Assembly: GCA_039105265.1 (NCBI GenBank)
Contig: JAPFFF010000004.1
Coordinates: 2,418,001-2,482,000 of the forward strand
DNA: 64,000 nt
Direction of reading: 5' to 3'
Origin: Tritrichomonas musculus
Taxonomy: Eukaryota > Parabasalia > Tritrichomonadida > Tritrichomonadidae
Shown piece after piece: positions 46,630 to 58,866 of this stretch. How positions within the stretch are numbered: the first letter of the stretch is position 1; each line of letters begins with the position of its first letter. A model generated the notes under the pieces. That model searched no databases, was not told where the DNA came from, and saw only the letters and a list, made by a program, of their open reading frames with translations. A program made the translations under genes and the position numbers.

Positions 46630-49353
46630 TTAAACGTAATCCAAAATACTTTGATAAAAATCAGATGATTCAGTCAAGAAGCTATAATACAGACCATTCA
46701 AAGAAATGTCATTAGATATTATTTCTTTCAAATCTTTGAAAGCCGCAGAAATGTGCTTCAAAATAATGTCAACCAAAAAGGACTCCTGGTTTATAGGTCT
46801 GAAATACTTCTTCAGCATTAACGTGTTTGAGGCGGCGAAAGGCGGATTTGACATGAAGATGATTGTAATCATGAATGGCAATTGTTCATCTTCGCCCAAA
46901 TCTTTTATGTAATTTGGACAGTCTTCGAGGATGTAATTACAAACAATATTGCAAAGATTTGTGTAAACGTCAACCTTTCTTAGCACAGAAAGATCGGCGA
47001 ATGCGTCGTTGCATGCATAAATGATTTCGCTTCTTGCTTCAGGGATCTTTTTTAGCTTGTCCATTAAATATTGGTTCTTCATATTGGTGCTGGTACTGTC
47101 GCCGTTTGTTGGAAAGCGACTATTCAAAAAGTTCTCCAAAATTATTTTCGATGAATTCCGAAGAATTTCATTGAATTGCTTGTCAAGTTTGCATGTTTCA
47201 TCACTCATTGACATGAACATCTTGAAAAATGGCTTATCGTCATTTTTCGTCTCAAATAAAAAGCTGAAAAAAGAAGGCTTAACTTTCTCATTCTCAAACA
47301 TTTTGTATATAATAATTTCAGGCGTTATTTGGTCTCCCAAAACTTTATTATTTTGATTAAAATACTTCTGAATTTTGTTTGGATCTTTCAAGTATTCGTC
47401 TTTAGGAGCTTTGTAGAAAGACCTCGAATAAACCTCTGAATTTTGTTTGAAATGAATCATGTTCTCAATTATTTCAATGTTATGATGAATTGAATTGAAA
47501 ATTGTTTTCAAAAAGTCGATTTTCTTATTGACACTCGTTGCAATTGTCAAGTATTCAATTTCTTGTGTCTGTTCTAATGTTACCTTGGGAAGAACAGCAA
47601 GAATGAATCCTTGAACTAGATTGAATTGACTTGGCGTCATCTCTTGTATCGTCTTCAAGACCATCCCGTGAACTTCGTCTGGATCGCTGGTGAGCATGTT
47701 GAACTTATTTATTCCCTTCTGGTGCTTCAGCCGCATTTTTTCTTCTTCCTTCCTCTGGATGTACCTGAACAAGTTGTAAAAAATGACTTTTTCATAAAAT
47801 TTCCGTTTAGAAAAAGTGTCAGTTTGACCTCTTTTGACCAGATATTCATCGAAAAAGGTGTAAAACGTCATCTCTTCGGGAAGCTTCCTGAAGGTCGGAA
47901 TTGGATCCGAGTTCTGAAGAAGATGACGAAGACTTGGAATGACGTCGTCTGGATTATCGCGCATTGTAGCATTATGCCATGGGTTGCTTGATTCATGTTT
48001 TTCTTCTTCTTCAACATCGTCGCTTTGATCCATTGAAAACCCAAAATTCACCCATTTAAAGCTAACTTCTCCTTGGCTGAGTTCAAAGGGAGAAGAACCG
48101 TCACTTTCGTAAATATATTTGAGAAGCTCTTCATCTTTGGAACTGAAAAGAACTTTTCTGAAGATTGGACGGTTTTGGTCAATAAATAGATCTTTGTCAA
48201 AATAATAGTTTTTCATCTCTATCGCTAGGCTGATCCGCTCACCTTCCGTGTCGGGGACATTTTGATAGCAGCCGTTTATTTCTTTTCTGATAACTTTTTC
48301 TGGGCAGGAGCACGTTAAAATTGTGTTGAGCCCCTTTTTCCTCTTTTTGGACTCGTCTGCCATTTGTTTCTCAATGGTGTCGCCAATATCAATCAATTTA
48401 TGCGCTATGTTTGTCAATACTTCATTTTGGGCTTGGCCTTGACCTTCTATTGTTAGACATTCTCTTAATGCTGATAGTAAATCTTCAGTTGGAGGCCTCG
48501 AATAGTGGAAAAGACCGTAATATTGTGATAATTCGCTTGAAGATAAAGCAATTTCAAAGAAACTTCTGGAAAGAGTGTTGATCGGATTATCTGATAATTT
48601 CAAATTTAGGGCTATAAAAGATGGTACAAGATGGGTTGTAAAATTAAAATAATACTCAAACCTATTTATTAAATAATTTGGAAGCGTTTCTTTTTTAATT
48701 CTCTGATTTTGGAGATCAGAAAAAATGGGTTGGAAAAAATTAATACAAAAATTGATAAATAAAGGAGTAGCAAACATTGGCCTCATTAATAAGTCAAAAA
48801 AGTCTTGATAAACTATTTTATTTGTAGGTTCATCTTTAATTTTTTGTGAAATTAATAGAAAAGCATTATTATAATTATGCAATTGATATAGTAAATAATG
48901 CTTTTTTGAAATGTTTGAAGAGTTGTCTTCTATCTCAGGTAAAAAGTTGACAGTAAAATAAGTAGATATGGCTGGAAATAATGAAAAAGATAACGTTTCA
49001 ATGAAGTCAGAATTTTTTGAGTTTATTATAAATAATTTTCCGTCGTTTTTCAATAATTGTTTTATAAAATACGCAATTGAGTTTATATGAATTTGATCAT
49101 CAATAGAATAATCAACTGTTTTATCTAATTGAGTTATTACCTCAGGAATTGATGATGATTTTTGTTCAAGATTAGATATAATTTCACTAAATCGATTAAA
49201 ATGTTCTTTTTCTTTCTGTAAAAAATTTTTAAAATTATTTTTAACTTCGTTTAAATATTCTTCTTTATTTGACGATTGTATCGAATGCATTGCGTCTTCA
49301 CAACGTAATTCAAACTGTTTTTGTGTTATTTTATTAATGAAATCCACATTCAT
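46630..49353 (-). CDS. VPS9-domain protein, candidate Rab5-type GEF
   Basis: 907 residues, intact. The C-terminal part (~790-875) fits a VPS9 domain: KVDVYTNLCNIVCNYI, then DEQLPFMITIIFMSNPPFAA with the signature 'D-x-L-P-x-x-x-x-x-x-x-x-N-P-P' and N-x-x-x-L-x-x-Y-F-R. VPS9 domains activate Rab5/Rab21 GTPases in endocytosis. The N-terminal ~500 residues are helical, with a stretch (~150-330) that could be a divergent RasGAP-like domain as in GAPVD1, though I cannot see an arginine finger. The middle (~505-640) is charged and helical (YIQRKEEEKMRLKHQK). Upstream of the ATG (49353) there is no coding. A Ufd2-like core was considered but there is no U-box. Confidence 0.6.
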   Translation of the reverse strand: MNVDFINKITQKQFELRCEDAMHSIQSSNKEEYLNEVKNNFKNFLQKEKEHFNRFSEIISNLEQKSSSIPEVITQLDKTVDYSIDDQIHINSIAYFIKQLLKNDGKLFIINSKNSDFIETLSFSLFPAISTYFTVNFLPEIEDNSSNISKKHYLLYQLHNYNNAFLLISQKIKDEPTNKIVYQDFFDLLMRPMFATPLFINFCINFFQPIFSDLQNQRIKKETLPNYLINRFEYYFNFTTHLVPSFIALNLKLSDNPINTLSRSFFEIALSSSELSQYYGLFHYSRPPTEDLLSALRECLTIEGQGQAQNEVLTNIAHKLIDIGDTIEKQMADESKKRKKGLNTILTCSCPEKVIRKEINGCYQNVPDTEGERISLAIEMKNYYFDKDLFIDQNRPIFRKVLFSSKDEELLKYIYESDGSSPFELSQGEVSFKWVNFGFSMDQSDDVEEEEKHESSNPWHNATMRDNPDDVIPSLRHLLQNSDPIPTFRKLPEEMTFYTFFDEYLVKRGQTDTFSKRKFYEKVIFYNLFRYIQRKEEEKMRLKHQKGINKFNMLTSDPDEVHGMVLKTIQEMTPSQFNLVQGFILAVLPKVTLEQTQEIEYLTIATSVNKKIDFLKTIFNSIHHNIEIIENMIHFKQNSEVYSRSFYKAPKDEYLKDPNKIQKYFNQNNKVLGDQITPEIIIYKMFENEKVKPSFFSFLFETKNDDKPFFKMFMSMSDETCKLDKQFNEILRNSSKIILENFLNSRFPTNGDSTSTNMKNQYLMDKLKKIPEARSEIIYACNDAFADLSVLRKVDVYTNLCNIVCNYILEDCPNYIKDLGEDEQLPFMITIIFMSNPPFAASNTLMLKKYFRPINQESFLVDIILKHISAAFKDLKEIISNDISLNGLYYSFLTESSDFYQSILDYV

Positions 49354-49640
49354 TAAAATTTTGTTTTAAATGCCACTCTCAAAAATTTCAAAAAAATATT
49401 ATTATTTTTTTGCAAAGAAGAACTATTAAAAAATTATTATAATAACTATTATAAGTTTTATGATCAATATATAATCTAAAATTATTGCTTATTTTTAATA
49501 ATATTCTAAAAATACCAATATTTTAGAAATTACTTTAGTATTGGTATTGAATAACGTTTTCTTTTATGACAATATAGTATAAAACAATTAACCAAAAATT
49601 GATTTGAATTCGAACGATAAAATTTCCCTAAAAAAATTGA

Positions 49641-49916
49641 ATGGACTTTCAAAAAGTTGAGCATTTACAAAAAATGAGCTTTCAAAATGAAGAAATAAAG
49701 TCCATTCGATATGACGAAAAAGGCATAATGGAATTAAAGTATGAAATAAAATAATTAAAAGAAATGATGTCGAAATTAATTGAAGAAAATAGACAATTAA
49801 ATGCTCAATTATATAAAAATAATGAAGAAATTAAAAATTTAAGATTACAATTGTCACAAACAAATCAAAAAATTGATTCTTTCGTAACAAAAAAAACAGC
49901 TGAGACATGTAATTGA
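49641..49916 (+). pseudogene. Small coiled-coil gene with in-frame stop
   Basis: Starts MDFQKVEHLQKMSFQNEEIK and, after a TAA at 49752-49754, continues in frame LKEMMSKLIEENRQLNAQLY and NLRLQLSQTNQKIDSF to a TGA. This is a heptad-rich coiled coil of ~91 codons, resembling the N-terminal coiled coils of trichomonad kinases or LRR proteins. Probably a truncated gene. Confidence 0.45.
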
Positions 49917-49950
49917 AACAGTAGAACTCTCTTTAACGAATTAATATAAT

Positions 49951-50127
49951 TAAGGAAAGCAATGTGCCAGATTTTACAACCCAAATGATCCAAAAGCTGC
50001 TGATGATGATGTGTTGTTATCTGTAGTGAATCCACCAGGACAAAACGCTCATAATGATTCTATTGCTGTATCATTGACTTGTGCATGCATTGCCTTCAAA
50101 AAAGCAAAGGCAGCAGTTCCTCAATAA
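49951..50127 (+). pseudogene. C-terminal fragment of an unknown protein
   Basis: An open piece reading CARFYNPNDPKAADDDVLLS, then NPPGQNAHNDSIAVSLTCAC and FKKAKAAVPQ and a stop. It is clearly protein-like and less A+T-rich than its surroundings, but starts without ATG. I do not recognise it with confidence. Confidence 0.45.
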
Positions 50128-50549
50128 AGTTTTTCAATCAATTACACGAAATTATTTTAGCTGAATAAACAATTAATCATCACAAATCCATCAACATTTC
50201 AATTTTTTTTAGATTATAGAATAAAATTAGTTTTTCTTTATAAATATAATTAAGTTTATTAAGTTTGAACAATCATTTTAAATATATAATCAGATAAATC
50301 TAAATTTGCATACATGAATATTTTGAGCTATAAAATCAAATACCAACCTCTTTGAATTGTTGTGAATGAGATATATTATTTTTCACTATTACCTATTAAA
50401 TTATTTATATGCAAATATAATTTTTGCCTATCTTTGATTGCTTCACGATTTCTAATTTAAAATAAAAAAAAAAAAAAATATCAATTAATCTTGTTTCAAA
50501 ATAATATCATTTGTTAAAAAAGCAAAGTGTATTTTTATTATATTATTAT

Positions 50550-52031
50550 TTAATATTGAACTAGAAGATAATGGTAAGGTTCAAGGTGAATTTCAAGCTC
50601 CTTTGATTTATTTAGCTTTATTTTATTGTTAGTAAATAAATCTGTGACTTCGTCAAGATTTCCATTATAATTGTTAAATTTGTAATTAGCGTTGATTGAA
50701 CTTTGAGTAAAGTTAACAAATACAGAAACATAATTATTATTTTTGGAATACTTCCATGATAAAATATTTGATGAATCTTTTTGTGAATTAAAGCAATTCT
50801 CATCATTAACTGAAAATGCACCATCTTTTAATATATCCATTCTGAGAATTTCAAGAAGTTTGGTATAAAAAGACAAAAATTCTGGATTTGGTTCTTCTTT
50901 CAATGTTCTTCTAAGTTGAACTTCAATATGATTTTTATAGCCGCACCATTGATCTTGGTTTACGAATCGAAGTCCTGGAAGAGTTAATGTAATGACTGCA
51001 GCAGCATGTTCTTTTTGGGGATTTCCATTATATGCTGTTAATGATCTAACTTGATCATGATTTTCCACCATATGAGAATACCGCGCTATTTCTGGATCAT
51101 TAATATCCTTTTTGACAAGCGATAAATCAAAATCTTCGGTTTTTTCAAGTTGTAAAAACAAATTGCGATCATAAACGTAATCAAAACCACATTTTTTGAG
51201 AATTCCAGTGGCATCATAATTTTCTTCGGCAAAAAATACGCAATTATGGTACTTTTCTTTAACAGCTGAAATCGCTTCAAGCCAAAATTCTTTTTCTAAT
51301 TTTTTATATCCGCAATGTTCTAGCTCAAATTTCCATTTATTCCAGAATATATCATTGCGAACAGATAAAGAAACGTCACATCTGATCCCATCGCATTGTG
51401 AAGCTATTTTTAAAAGGATTTCAATTCGTGATTTTCTTAAATCTGGGTTCATATAATTTAACTGCGCAACATCAGTCCAAGGTTTCCAATCCAGAGTTGT
51501 TGCATATGCAATTCCATTAGGGCCATATCTATATTGATAATCCTCTTCAGTCATGTTGGCATCTTTAATTGTCATATTATCTGGAAAGTGAATGTAATAT
51601 TCTCTTTTATTCTGTTGTATTTCTTCTGAATCAAATGACGTATGATTGGGAACAAAATCGAGCATTAATTTCATTCCTCTTTTATTTAATTGTTGGCGAA
51701 GCCAAGCAATATCTTTTTCTTCACCGAGTTCTTTGTTAATTGTATATGAAACTATAGCAAAAGGTGATCCAATTACATCTTCTTCGGTCCAGCCAGGGCA
51801 ATTTGCATCATATTTTTTACGTCTGTATGGATCTTGACGGTCAAAATTTATTCCATATTGACCTATTTGCCAAACTCCCATCATCCAAACCCATTCAAAT
51901 CCCATTTGTTTCCATTCATCAAAAACAGATTCTGGTATATCAATTATTTTGGTGATTGGCTTTGAATATTTCTGCGATAATAAATAAAGATATTGTCTTG
52001 TGCTGATTTGAAGTAATGAATAGTTAACCAT
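50550..52031 (-). CDS. GH13 alpha-amylase-family glycosidase
   Basis: 493 residues, no signal peptide, so probably cytosolic. The (beta/alpha)8 barrel motifs of family GH13 are in order: region I DFVPNHTS (D125-H130), region II CDGIRCDVS with nucleophile D219, region III VFFAEENYD with acid/base E269 (or E270), and region IV MVENHDQ with H325-D326. A small C-terminal beta domain follows (NYVSVFVNFTQS, ending HLEPYHYLLVQY). It would cleave or transfer alpha-1,4-glucosidic bonds, perhaps on glycogen or maltodextrins. A glycogen-storing protist would need such an enzyme. The unusual 'R-C-D' and long loop after GWTEEDVIGSP distinguish it from secreted amylases. Start: ATG at 52031, the only one before the barrel. 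Confidence 0.88.
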   Translation of the reverse strand: MVNYSLLQISTRQYLYLLSQKYSKPITKIIDIPESVFDEWKQMGFEWVWMMGVWQIGQYGINFDRQDPYRRKKYDANCPGWTEEDVIGSPFAIVSYTINKELGEEKDIAWLRQQLNKRGMKLMLDFVPNHTSFDSEEIQQNKREYYIHFPDNMTIKDANMTEEDYQYRYGPNGIAYATTLDWKPWTDVAQLNYMNPDLRKSRIEILLKIASQCDGIRCDVSLSVRNDIFWNKWKFELEHCGYKKLEKEFWLEAISAVKEKYHNCVFFAEENYDATGILKKCGFDYVYDRNLFLQLEKTEDFDLSLVKKDINDPEIARYSHMVENHDQVRSLTAYNGNPQKEHAAAVITLTLPGLRFVNQDQWCGYKNHIEVQLRRTLKEEPNPEFLSFYTKLLEILRMDILKDGAFSVNDENCFNSQKDSSNILSWKYSKNNNYVSVFVNFTQSSINANYKFNNYNGNLDEVTDLFTNNKIKLNKSKELEIHLEPYHYLLVQY

Positions 52032-52381
52032 AAGCGAGTAGCGAAGATTTCTATGGCAAAAAAATTGAATTAAAATTTTTTGAAATTATTATTTTAGAAA
52101 GCTTCTTTTTGAATTCATTGGAAAACAAACTTTTTATATGAGATTATTTCAAAAGTAAAGCAATAAAAGTTGCTTAATAAATTTTCTAAATATATATAAC
52201 TATATCAGATATTATAAGTTCATTCTCAAAACTTAGATTGTTCCTCAGTAAAAGTGAATAATAAAAGCTCCTAGACTATCAAATTGAAGAAGTTTGATAG
52301 TCATCTTTGCTTTATTGAAAAATTTCCGCAACCACATTGACAAAGCAAAATATTTATTACCTTAATGATAATATTTTCTTT

Positions 52382-53920
52382 TGGTACAAATCAATCATGT
52401 TATTTTGTTAAAAGAAGAACTTTTATTATTTGAATAGCTTTCTCAGAAAAAGTTAAAATTGACAAGGTTTGTTTTTAACCTTTATTTTACAATTAAAAGG
52501 GGAACCGATTTGAGATTTTTTTCAAATTTGGATTTGTGATTTTTAAATATGATAAATAATTTTAATTTTCAATTCTGATAAAATGTTAATTAGTAATAAA
52601 AAAAATTTATCGTAGCAAAAAAAAGATATGATAAAAAAGATGTTTTTCATTCAAAAATTTAAACTTTTTGATACAAATCCTAATTTTTTATTCAATTTTT
52701 ATTTTTATTCTCAAATGAATTCGAATAATATGTTTATATCTTTTTATTAAATAGAGTAATTAAAAATATATCATATGATAATACTTATATATATACTCAA
52801 TTTATATATATTAATTATTTTGATAAAATATTAAACCTAAAATAAGATATGCATTAAATTAATAGTATCTGCATTTAAAGAAAAAACGTTATTTAATGAG
52901 TAGATAACGTATTTTTTGTTTAATAAATAATCATTATTTTGATAAACAAAAAATATTTGTTAAAAAAAAGAATAAGTAATTCAATTAAATATGCGTTTAA
53001 AACAATTATTTATTATTCGTTTACATTAAAATTTAATACTTCAGATAAATCATAATTAATTTTTCCAATTTTTGATTTTTAATTTGCAAATTTATTGTCC
53101 ATTGATTTGTATAAGATGATATTGAATCTTTTAAATGCGGAAATAAGTGGATTTTGAAAAAGAATTATGCATATATTAAATAACAATTCAATACTAAAGT
53201 TTATATAAAAGTAGGGTTTTTTTCGAGTGAAACGAAATCATTGAACTGGAATATTAATTTTTCTGCATTTTCAGCCAAAACTGATAAATAATTCTTTAAA
53301 AAAAGTAATATTTCCAAATCATATTATATATACAAAAAGTTGTTTCGGAAATATTCAATTTTTTGGAAAATAAAAAAGTAGTAATTGAAAAAGTTTTGAA
53401 ATAAAAATTATTAGCTTTCAAAAAATAAAGATTTTATATCAAAAAGTTATTTGGAAATAGTTCAAATTTTTTTTTGAATAATCTTACTCAGAAATATTAT
53501 ATATTGAATTATCTTTTTATTTCTACGATGAGTATTCTTTATTTATTCTTATTGAAATTAATATACATATTTTTATAACTATATTAATTATGGATTACTA
53601 AATGTATTTCTATGTGTCAAAAAACACTTAATTGTATAAAAAATCTTGAAATAAAAGATTATTAATAGATATTTTATTCAATATATATTTTAAGTTCCAT
53701 TATGTATTTTATATTATATAAATATATTTTAAAATATTTTATATTTATTTGTATATCTTCATTTTTTTTAACAAAAAAAATTGAGGCAAAAATTCCCCTT
53801 TTACAATTATACATATTTTATAAAATGCTCTATGAAATGAATGAAAATATTTATTTTTTATATAACATGTCATATTTTTTTTCAGAATGTGCAGTTACAA
53901 AAAGTACTGGATTTGTAACA
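52382..53920. mobile_element. Degenerate 1.5 kb relative of the 242 bp MITE
   Basis: The left end (GGTACAAATCAATCATGTTA, then a TTATTATTTGAATAG and CAAGGTTTGTTTTTAACC block to ~52500) matches the inverted right half of the MITE at 40617-40858. The right end (inverted TACAAATCCAGTAC, TATGACATGTTATATAAA, TATTTTCATTCATTTCATA; 53805-53920) matches its left half. The ~1.3 kb between is A+T-rich without any transposase frame. The right end borders TA; the left TA is lost. It looks like an old non-autonomous or decayed Tc1/mariner-type element. Confidence 0.6.
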
Positions 53921-54162
53921 TAAAAAAGCATTATCATTGAATATGAAATAAATTCATTGAAATTCGAATAAAGATGTAAAGATGATCATCGAGTCATTTT
54001 CTATTCAATCTATCTTTTTCGTGTTGAATTTTTCTTATAGTTTCTGAAATAGCAATGCTTCTTTTATGCCAGTTGAGGTAAATCATTCTTTTACCTGAAA
54101 TGTAGAGTGATCAAAGTGATATGAACTTAAATTTTAACCAAATGCCCGTTTTTTGACAAATA

Positions 54163-57100
54163 TTAAATTTCAATTCCAAATCCTTCATAAAATTGAGAGG
54201 AAATTGAAGGAGGAAGTTTAATTCCTAACTGTAGATCATTTTTATCTCGGATTCCTATTTTATTATATACGATAGGATGAAGAATAACATCATATAAAAA
54301 CTCTATTTCTTTACAATAATTATATGTTTCGTTATAAATATTTACATCATGCAATTTCAAACAGAAGATTTGTTGCTGAATTTTCATTTTCAATGTTTCT
54401 GTTGTGTCATTGTATTTATCGATTTCTTCGTTAATTTCATCATAATTGAAAGAATTGAAATTGCTAACTTTTTTAATTAATGCGATGCAGAGAAGAACAA
54501 GTGACGGTTGAAATCCTTGATTGAATGATTTGATCAACATTGCAATAGATTTGTCAATGCATTGATCGACTCTTTCGTCATATATGTAAATATTCGAAAA
54601 ATTGTACATGCACACTATATCTTTCTCCTGACGAATGGCTTCTTTAAAATATTCGATTGCCAAGCCAATGTTTTGTTGAATTGTACCATGAAAACCATTT
54701 TTATAAATAATTCAAAGATTGTTTTTTGCATATTGATCATTAAACGATGATCCTTCTTTGTAATAATGAACAGCTTTTTCAATATCTTGATCTACGTATT
54801 TGCCTTCATGATACAAGAAGCCAACATGAAAGTGAGCTTCTTTACACCTGTTTTTCGAAGCCAGCATAAAATAATATCTTCCTTTCTTTGCATTCTCTTG
54901 ATTGTATTTTTCAGTGAAATAAATCAATCCAAGAGAAAACTGTGACTTGGCAATATTTTGATTTGTAGCAAGGGTCAAATAATGAATTGCTTTGTTGATA
55001 TCTCTTGGAATACAATCACCTCTAAAATACATAATTCCAAGATTGTGTTGTGCTACTGAAACATTTTGATTTGCAGCAAGGGTCAAATAATGAATTGCTT
55101 TGTTGATATCTCTTGGAATACAATCACCTCTAAAATACATAATTCCAAGATTGTTTTGTGCTATTGCATAATTTTGATTTGCAGCGAGTGAAAAATAATA
55201 AATAGCTTTGTTGATATCTCTCGAAACATACTCGCCTTCTATATAAATTTCTCCGAGATTGTTTTGTGCTATTGCATAGTTTTGATTTGCAGCAAGTGAA
55301 TAATAATGAATAGCTTTGTTAATATCTCTCAAAATATATTTGCCTTCTGAATAAATATTTCCAAGAATATTTTGTGCTGTTGCAACATTCTGATTTGCAG
55401 TAAGTGTCAAATAATGAATAGCTTTGTTGATATCTTTCGAAATATATTCACCTTCGTAATAAATAATTCCGAGATTGTTTTGTGCCATTGAATAATTTTG
55501 ATTTGCAGCGAGTGAATAATAATGAACAGCTTTATTGATATCTCTTGAAATGTATTTATTTTCATAATAAATTTCTCCGAGATTGTTTTGTGCCATTGCA
55601 TAATTTTGATTTGCAGCGAGTGAATAATAATGAATAGCTTTGTTAATATCTCTCGAAACATATTTGCCTTCTGAATAAATATTTCCAAGAATATTTTGTG
55701 CTGTTGCAACATTCTGATTTGCAGCAAGTGTCAAATAATGAATAGCTTTGTTGATATCTTTTGAAATATATACACCTTCGTAGTAAATAATACCGAGATT
55801 ATATTGTGCTATTGCATGATTTTGATTTGCAGCAAGTGTCAAATAATGAATAGCTTTGTTGATATCTCTGGAAACATATTTATTCTCAGAATAAATAACT
55901 CCAAGATTAAATTGTGCCATCATATAATTTTGATTTGCAGCAAGTGTCAAATAATGAATAGCTTTGTTGACATCTCTGGAAACATATTTATTTTCTTAAT
56001 AAATATTTCCAAGATTATTTTGTGCTATTGCATAGTTTTGATTTGCAGCAAGTGAATAATAATGAATAGCTTTGTTAATATCTCTCAAAATATATTTGCC
56101 TTCTGAATAAATATTTCCAAGAATATTTTGTGCTGTTGCAACATTCTGATTTGCAGCAAGTGTCAAATAATGAATTGATTTTTTGATATCTTTTGATTTA
56201 TATTCTCCTTCAATAAAAATAATTCCCAGATTATATTGTGCTGCCACAATATTCTGATTTGCGGTAAGTGTCAAATAATGAATAGCTTTGTTGACATCTC
56301 TGGAAACATATTTATTTTCTTAATAAATATTTCCAAGATTATTTTGTGCCAATGCATAATTTTGATTTGCAGCGAGTGAATAATAATGAAGAGCTTTGTT
56401 AATATCTCTCGATATATATATACCTTCTGAATAAATAGTGCCCAGATTAAATTGTGCTTCTGCCATATTCTGATTTGCAGCAAGTGTCAAATAATGAATC
56501 GTTTTGTTAATATCTCTGGAGATGTATTCACCTTCGTAGTAAATAATTCCAAGATTAAATTGTGCCAATGTAAAATTTTGATTTGCAGCAAGTGTCAAAT
56601 AATGAATAGCTTTGTTGATATCTCTCGAAATAGGAATACCTTCTAAATAAAAAATGCCGAGATTATAATATGCTATTGCACTATTTTGAGTTGCTGCAAG
56701 AGTTAAATAATGAATAGCTCTGTTAATATCTTTCGAAATATATTTACCTTCTGAATAAATTGTGCCGAGAATAAGCTGCGCTTCTGTAATATTTTGATTT
56801 GCGGCAAGTGTTAAATAATGAATAGCTTTGTTGATATCCCTGGAAATACATTCACCTTCGTAGTAAATATTTCCAAGATTAAATTGGGCCATTGCATGAT
56901 TTTGATTTGCCGCGAATGAATAATAATAAATCGTTTTGTCGATATCTCTCGAAATGTATTTACCTTCTGAATAAATTTTACCTAGATTAAATTGTGCTTC
57001 TGCAATGTTTTGATTTGCAGCAAGTGTCAAATAATGAATAGCTTTGCTGATATCCCTGGAAATACATTTACCTTCGTAGTAAATATTTCCAAGATTAAAT

Positions 57101-58866
57101 TGCGCCATTGCATGATTTTGGTTTGCAGCGAGAGTATAATAATAAATCGCTTTGTTAATATCTCTTGAAACAAATTTGCTTTCATAATAATTTTTTCCGA
57201 GAAAAAAGTATATTATTGAATTATTTGGAATTAAATTAAAATGATTGAATCTATTAATGTTTTTAGTAAAATAACTTTCTGGATATTCATTTGTTCCAAG
57301 TAAAAATTGTGAAATTAGATGATTGGTGTTTAAAGTATTTGAATATTGTTTTATATATATTTTAATATTCTGATTAATTGTTTCACTTGAATAAAACATT
57401 TCAAGTTGCCTTTGAAATTCAATATTATCATATTCATAAAAAAGTTTCCAATACGGAAAGAACTTATTTGTGTTATAACTTTTCATAACTTCAGTCAGAT
57501 CAAAGCTTCCTGTTTCTTTTTGCACACAACAATAAAAATCATTATAAAATGAATCTATTAATTTGGTGATTTTTGGTCTCTCTGATGGTTCTTTACAAGT
57601 GCACATCGTGCAAATTTCTCTTAATTTACGATATTCATCTGTAAAATCATCAAATGGATAAATAATTCGCTGAGTTTTCTCGTCTTCTATGATTTTTGGA
57701 TTTTTTCCAAAGAAGATAAAATATATGAGAAGACCGAGTGAATAAACATCTTCTTTATATGTGTATTTTTTGACTGTTCCATTTCTAACTTCAGGCGCTT
57801 GATATAGATTATTTAAATCTTTCGTTGATTCTTCTTCAGAATTTTCTTGTTCGTTTATTTCAATCATTCGATCAAAATCAATCAAAATTATTCGTTTTTC
57901 TTCATCAACGATGAAATTGTTTGGCTTTAAATCTCGATGAACTAAAGATTTATTTTGCAGATATTCGATAACAAACATTATTTGGAATATAAAATTGATT
58001 TTTTCTTCTTGTTTCGGATTTATTGTTTTGATTTCCTTTAAAGATTGTCCTCTGATGTACTCGATAACTAAATAACGATTTTCTCCCGCTTCAATTCTAC
58101 CATACAAACGAGGCAAAGATGGATGACAAATTATTTCATAATTCTTTAGTTCACGCTGATACAATTTTTCATATTCTGATCCGAAATAAAATTTGAGTGC
58201 AAATAACCGTCCAAATTCAATATGATAAATTAACTCAACATTTGATGAATTTCCACTTCCCAAAGGATGCAAACGTATAATATCATCTGAGTCAATTTTG
58301 TTTATTTCTATTTTTGTATCATTGATTATTTTGTTTTGTTCAAGTTTTTTATAGCTTTTATTAATGAAATATGCAGAGAACGAAGGTAAAATTAGTTTCC
58401 AAATTTCTTTGACATTCATTTCATTTTTTTGGCTAATTGAAAAATTTTTCGAAAAACTTTTTATGGTCATGTTGTACATTTCTTTTTCATATTCGTTGAT
58501 ATTCTCACTAAATATAATGTGAAATTCATTTGATAGTTGTCCTTTGTTTATTTTTTCGGATGCAATTATCGTTTGATGTCTTTCTTCATTAATGAATAAT
58601 TTTAAAAACAAATTGATTTCACTTTCTTGTATGAAGACGATTGCTTTGTCAATGAAAATAACATAATATTGATCTTTGGGCTCGCCTATCTTATCTATTA
58701 TAACAATTTCCGATTTGTTCAGTAAATTTTGGAGATCACCAGCTTGACCTAAATCTTTCAAAAGATAGCAAGTAAAATCTCGAATGATTTTATAACGAAA
58801 CGGAATTGAAAGATTTATGAGACGATTATTAAAAACTTTTTGGAATTCAATAAGTTTTTTAATCAT
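54163..58866 (-). pseudogene. Kinase with ~23 Sel1 repeats, three in-frame stops
   Basis: One reading frame of 1568 codons. It has an N-terminal family domain (~1-190, IVIIDKIGEPKDQYYVIFID), then a kinase domain (~199-470): LGSGNSSNVELIYH, FALKFYF, HRDLKPNNFIVD (~307), DFD in place of DFG, EVRNGTVKKYTYKEDVYSLG. From ~560 come about 23 Sel1 repeats of 36 residues (AQFNLGNIYYEGKCISRDIS type), and a C-terminal domain ending SSQFYEGFGIEI. Stops: TAA at 56320-56322 and 55996-55998, inside identical modules 324 bases (three repeats) apart, and TGA at 54709-54711 where relatives have GGA (NNPGIIYK). No frameshift occurs anywhere. Without read-through the product is an 848-residue kinase with ~8 repeats, which may well be functional. 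Sel1 arrays serve as protein-binding solenoids. Confidence 0.8.

Noticed and set aside
46630-49353. Ufd2/Ube4-type U-box ligase
   Set aside because: The helical bulk is loosely similar in size, but there is no U-box and the C-terminal signature fits VPS9 better.
53702-53923. Small hydrophobic open frame on the plus strand
   Set aside because: A+T-rich translation of the right end of the 1.5 kb element; no start context or family.
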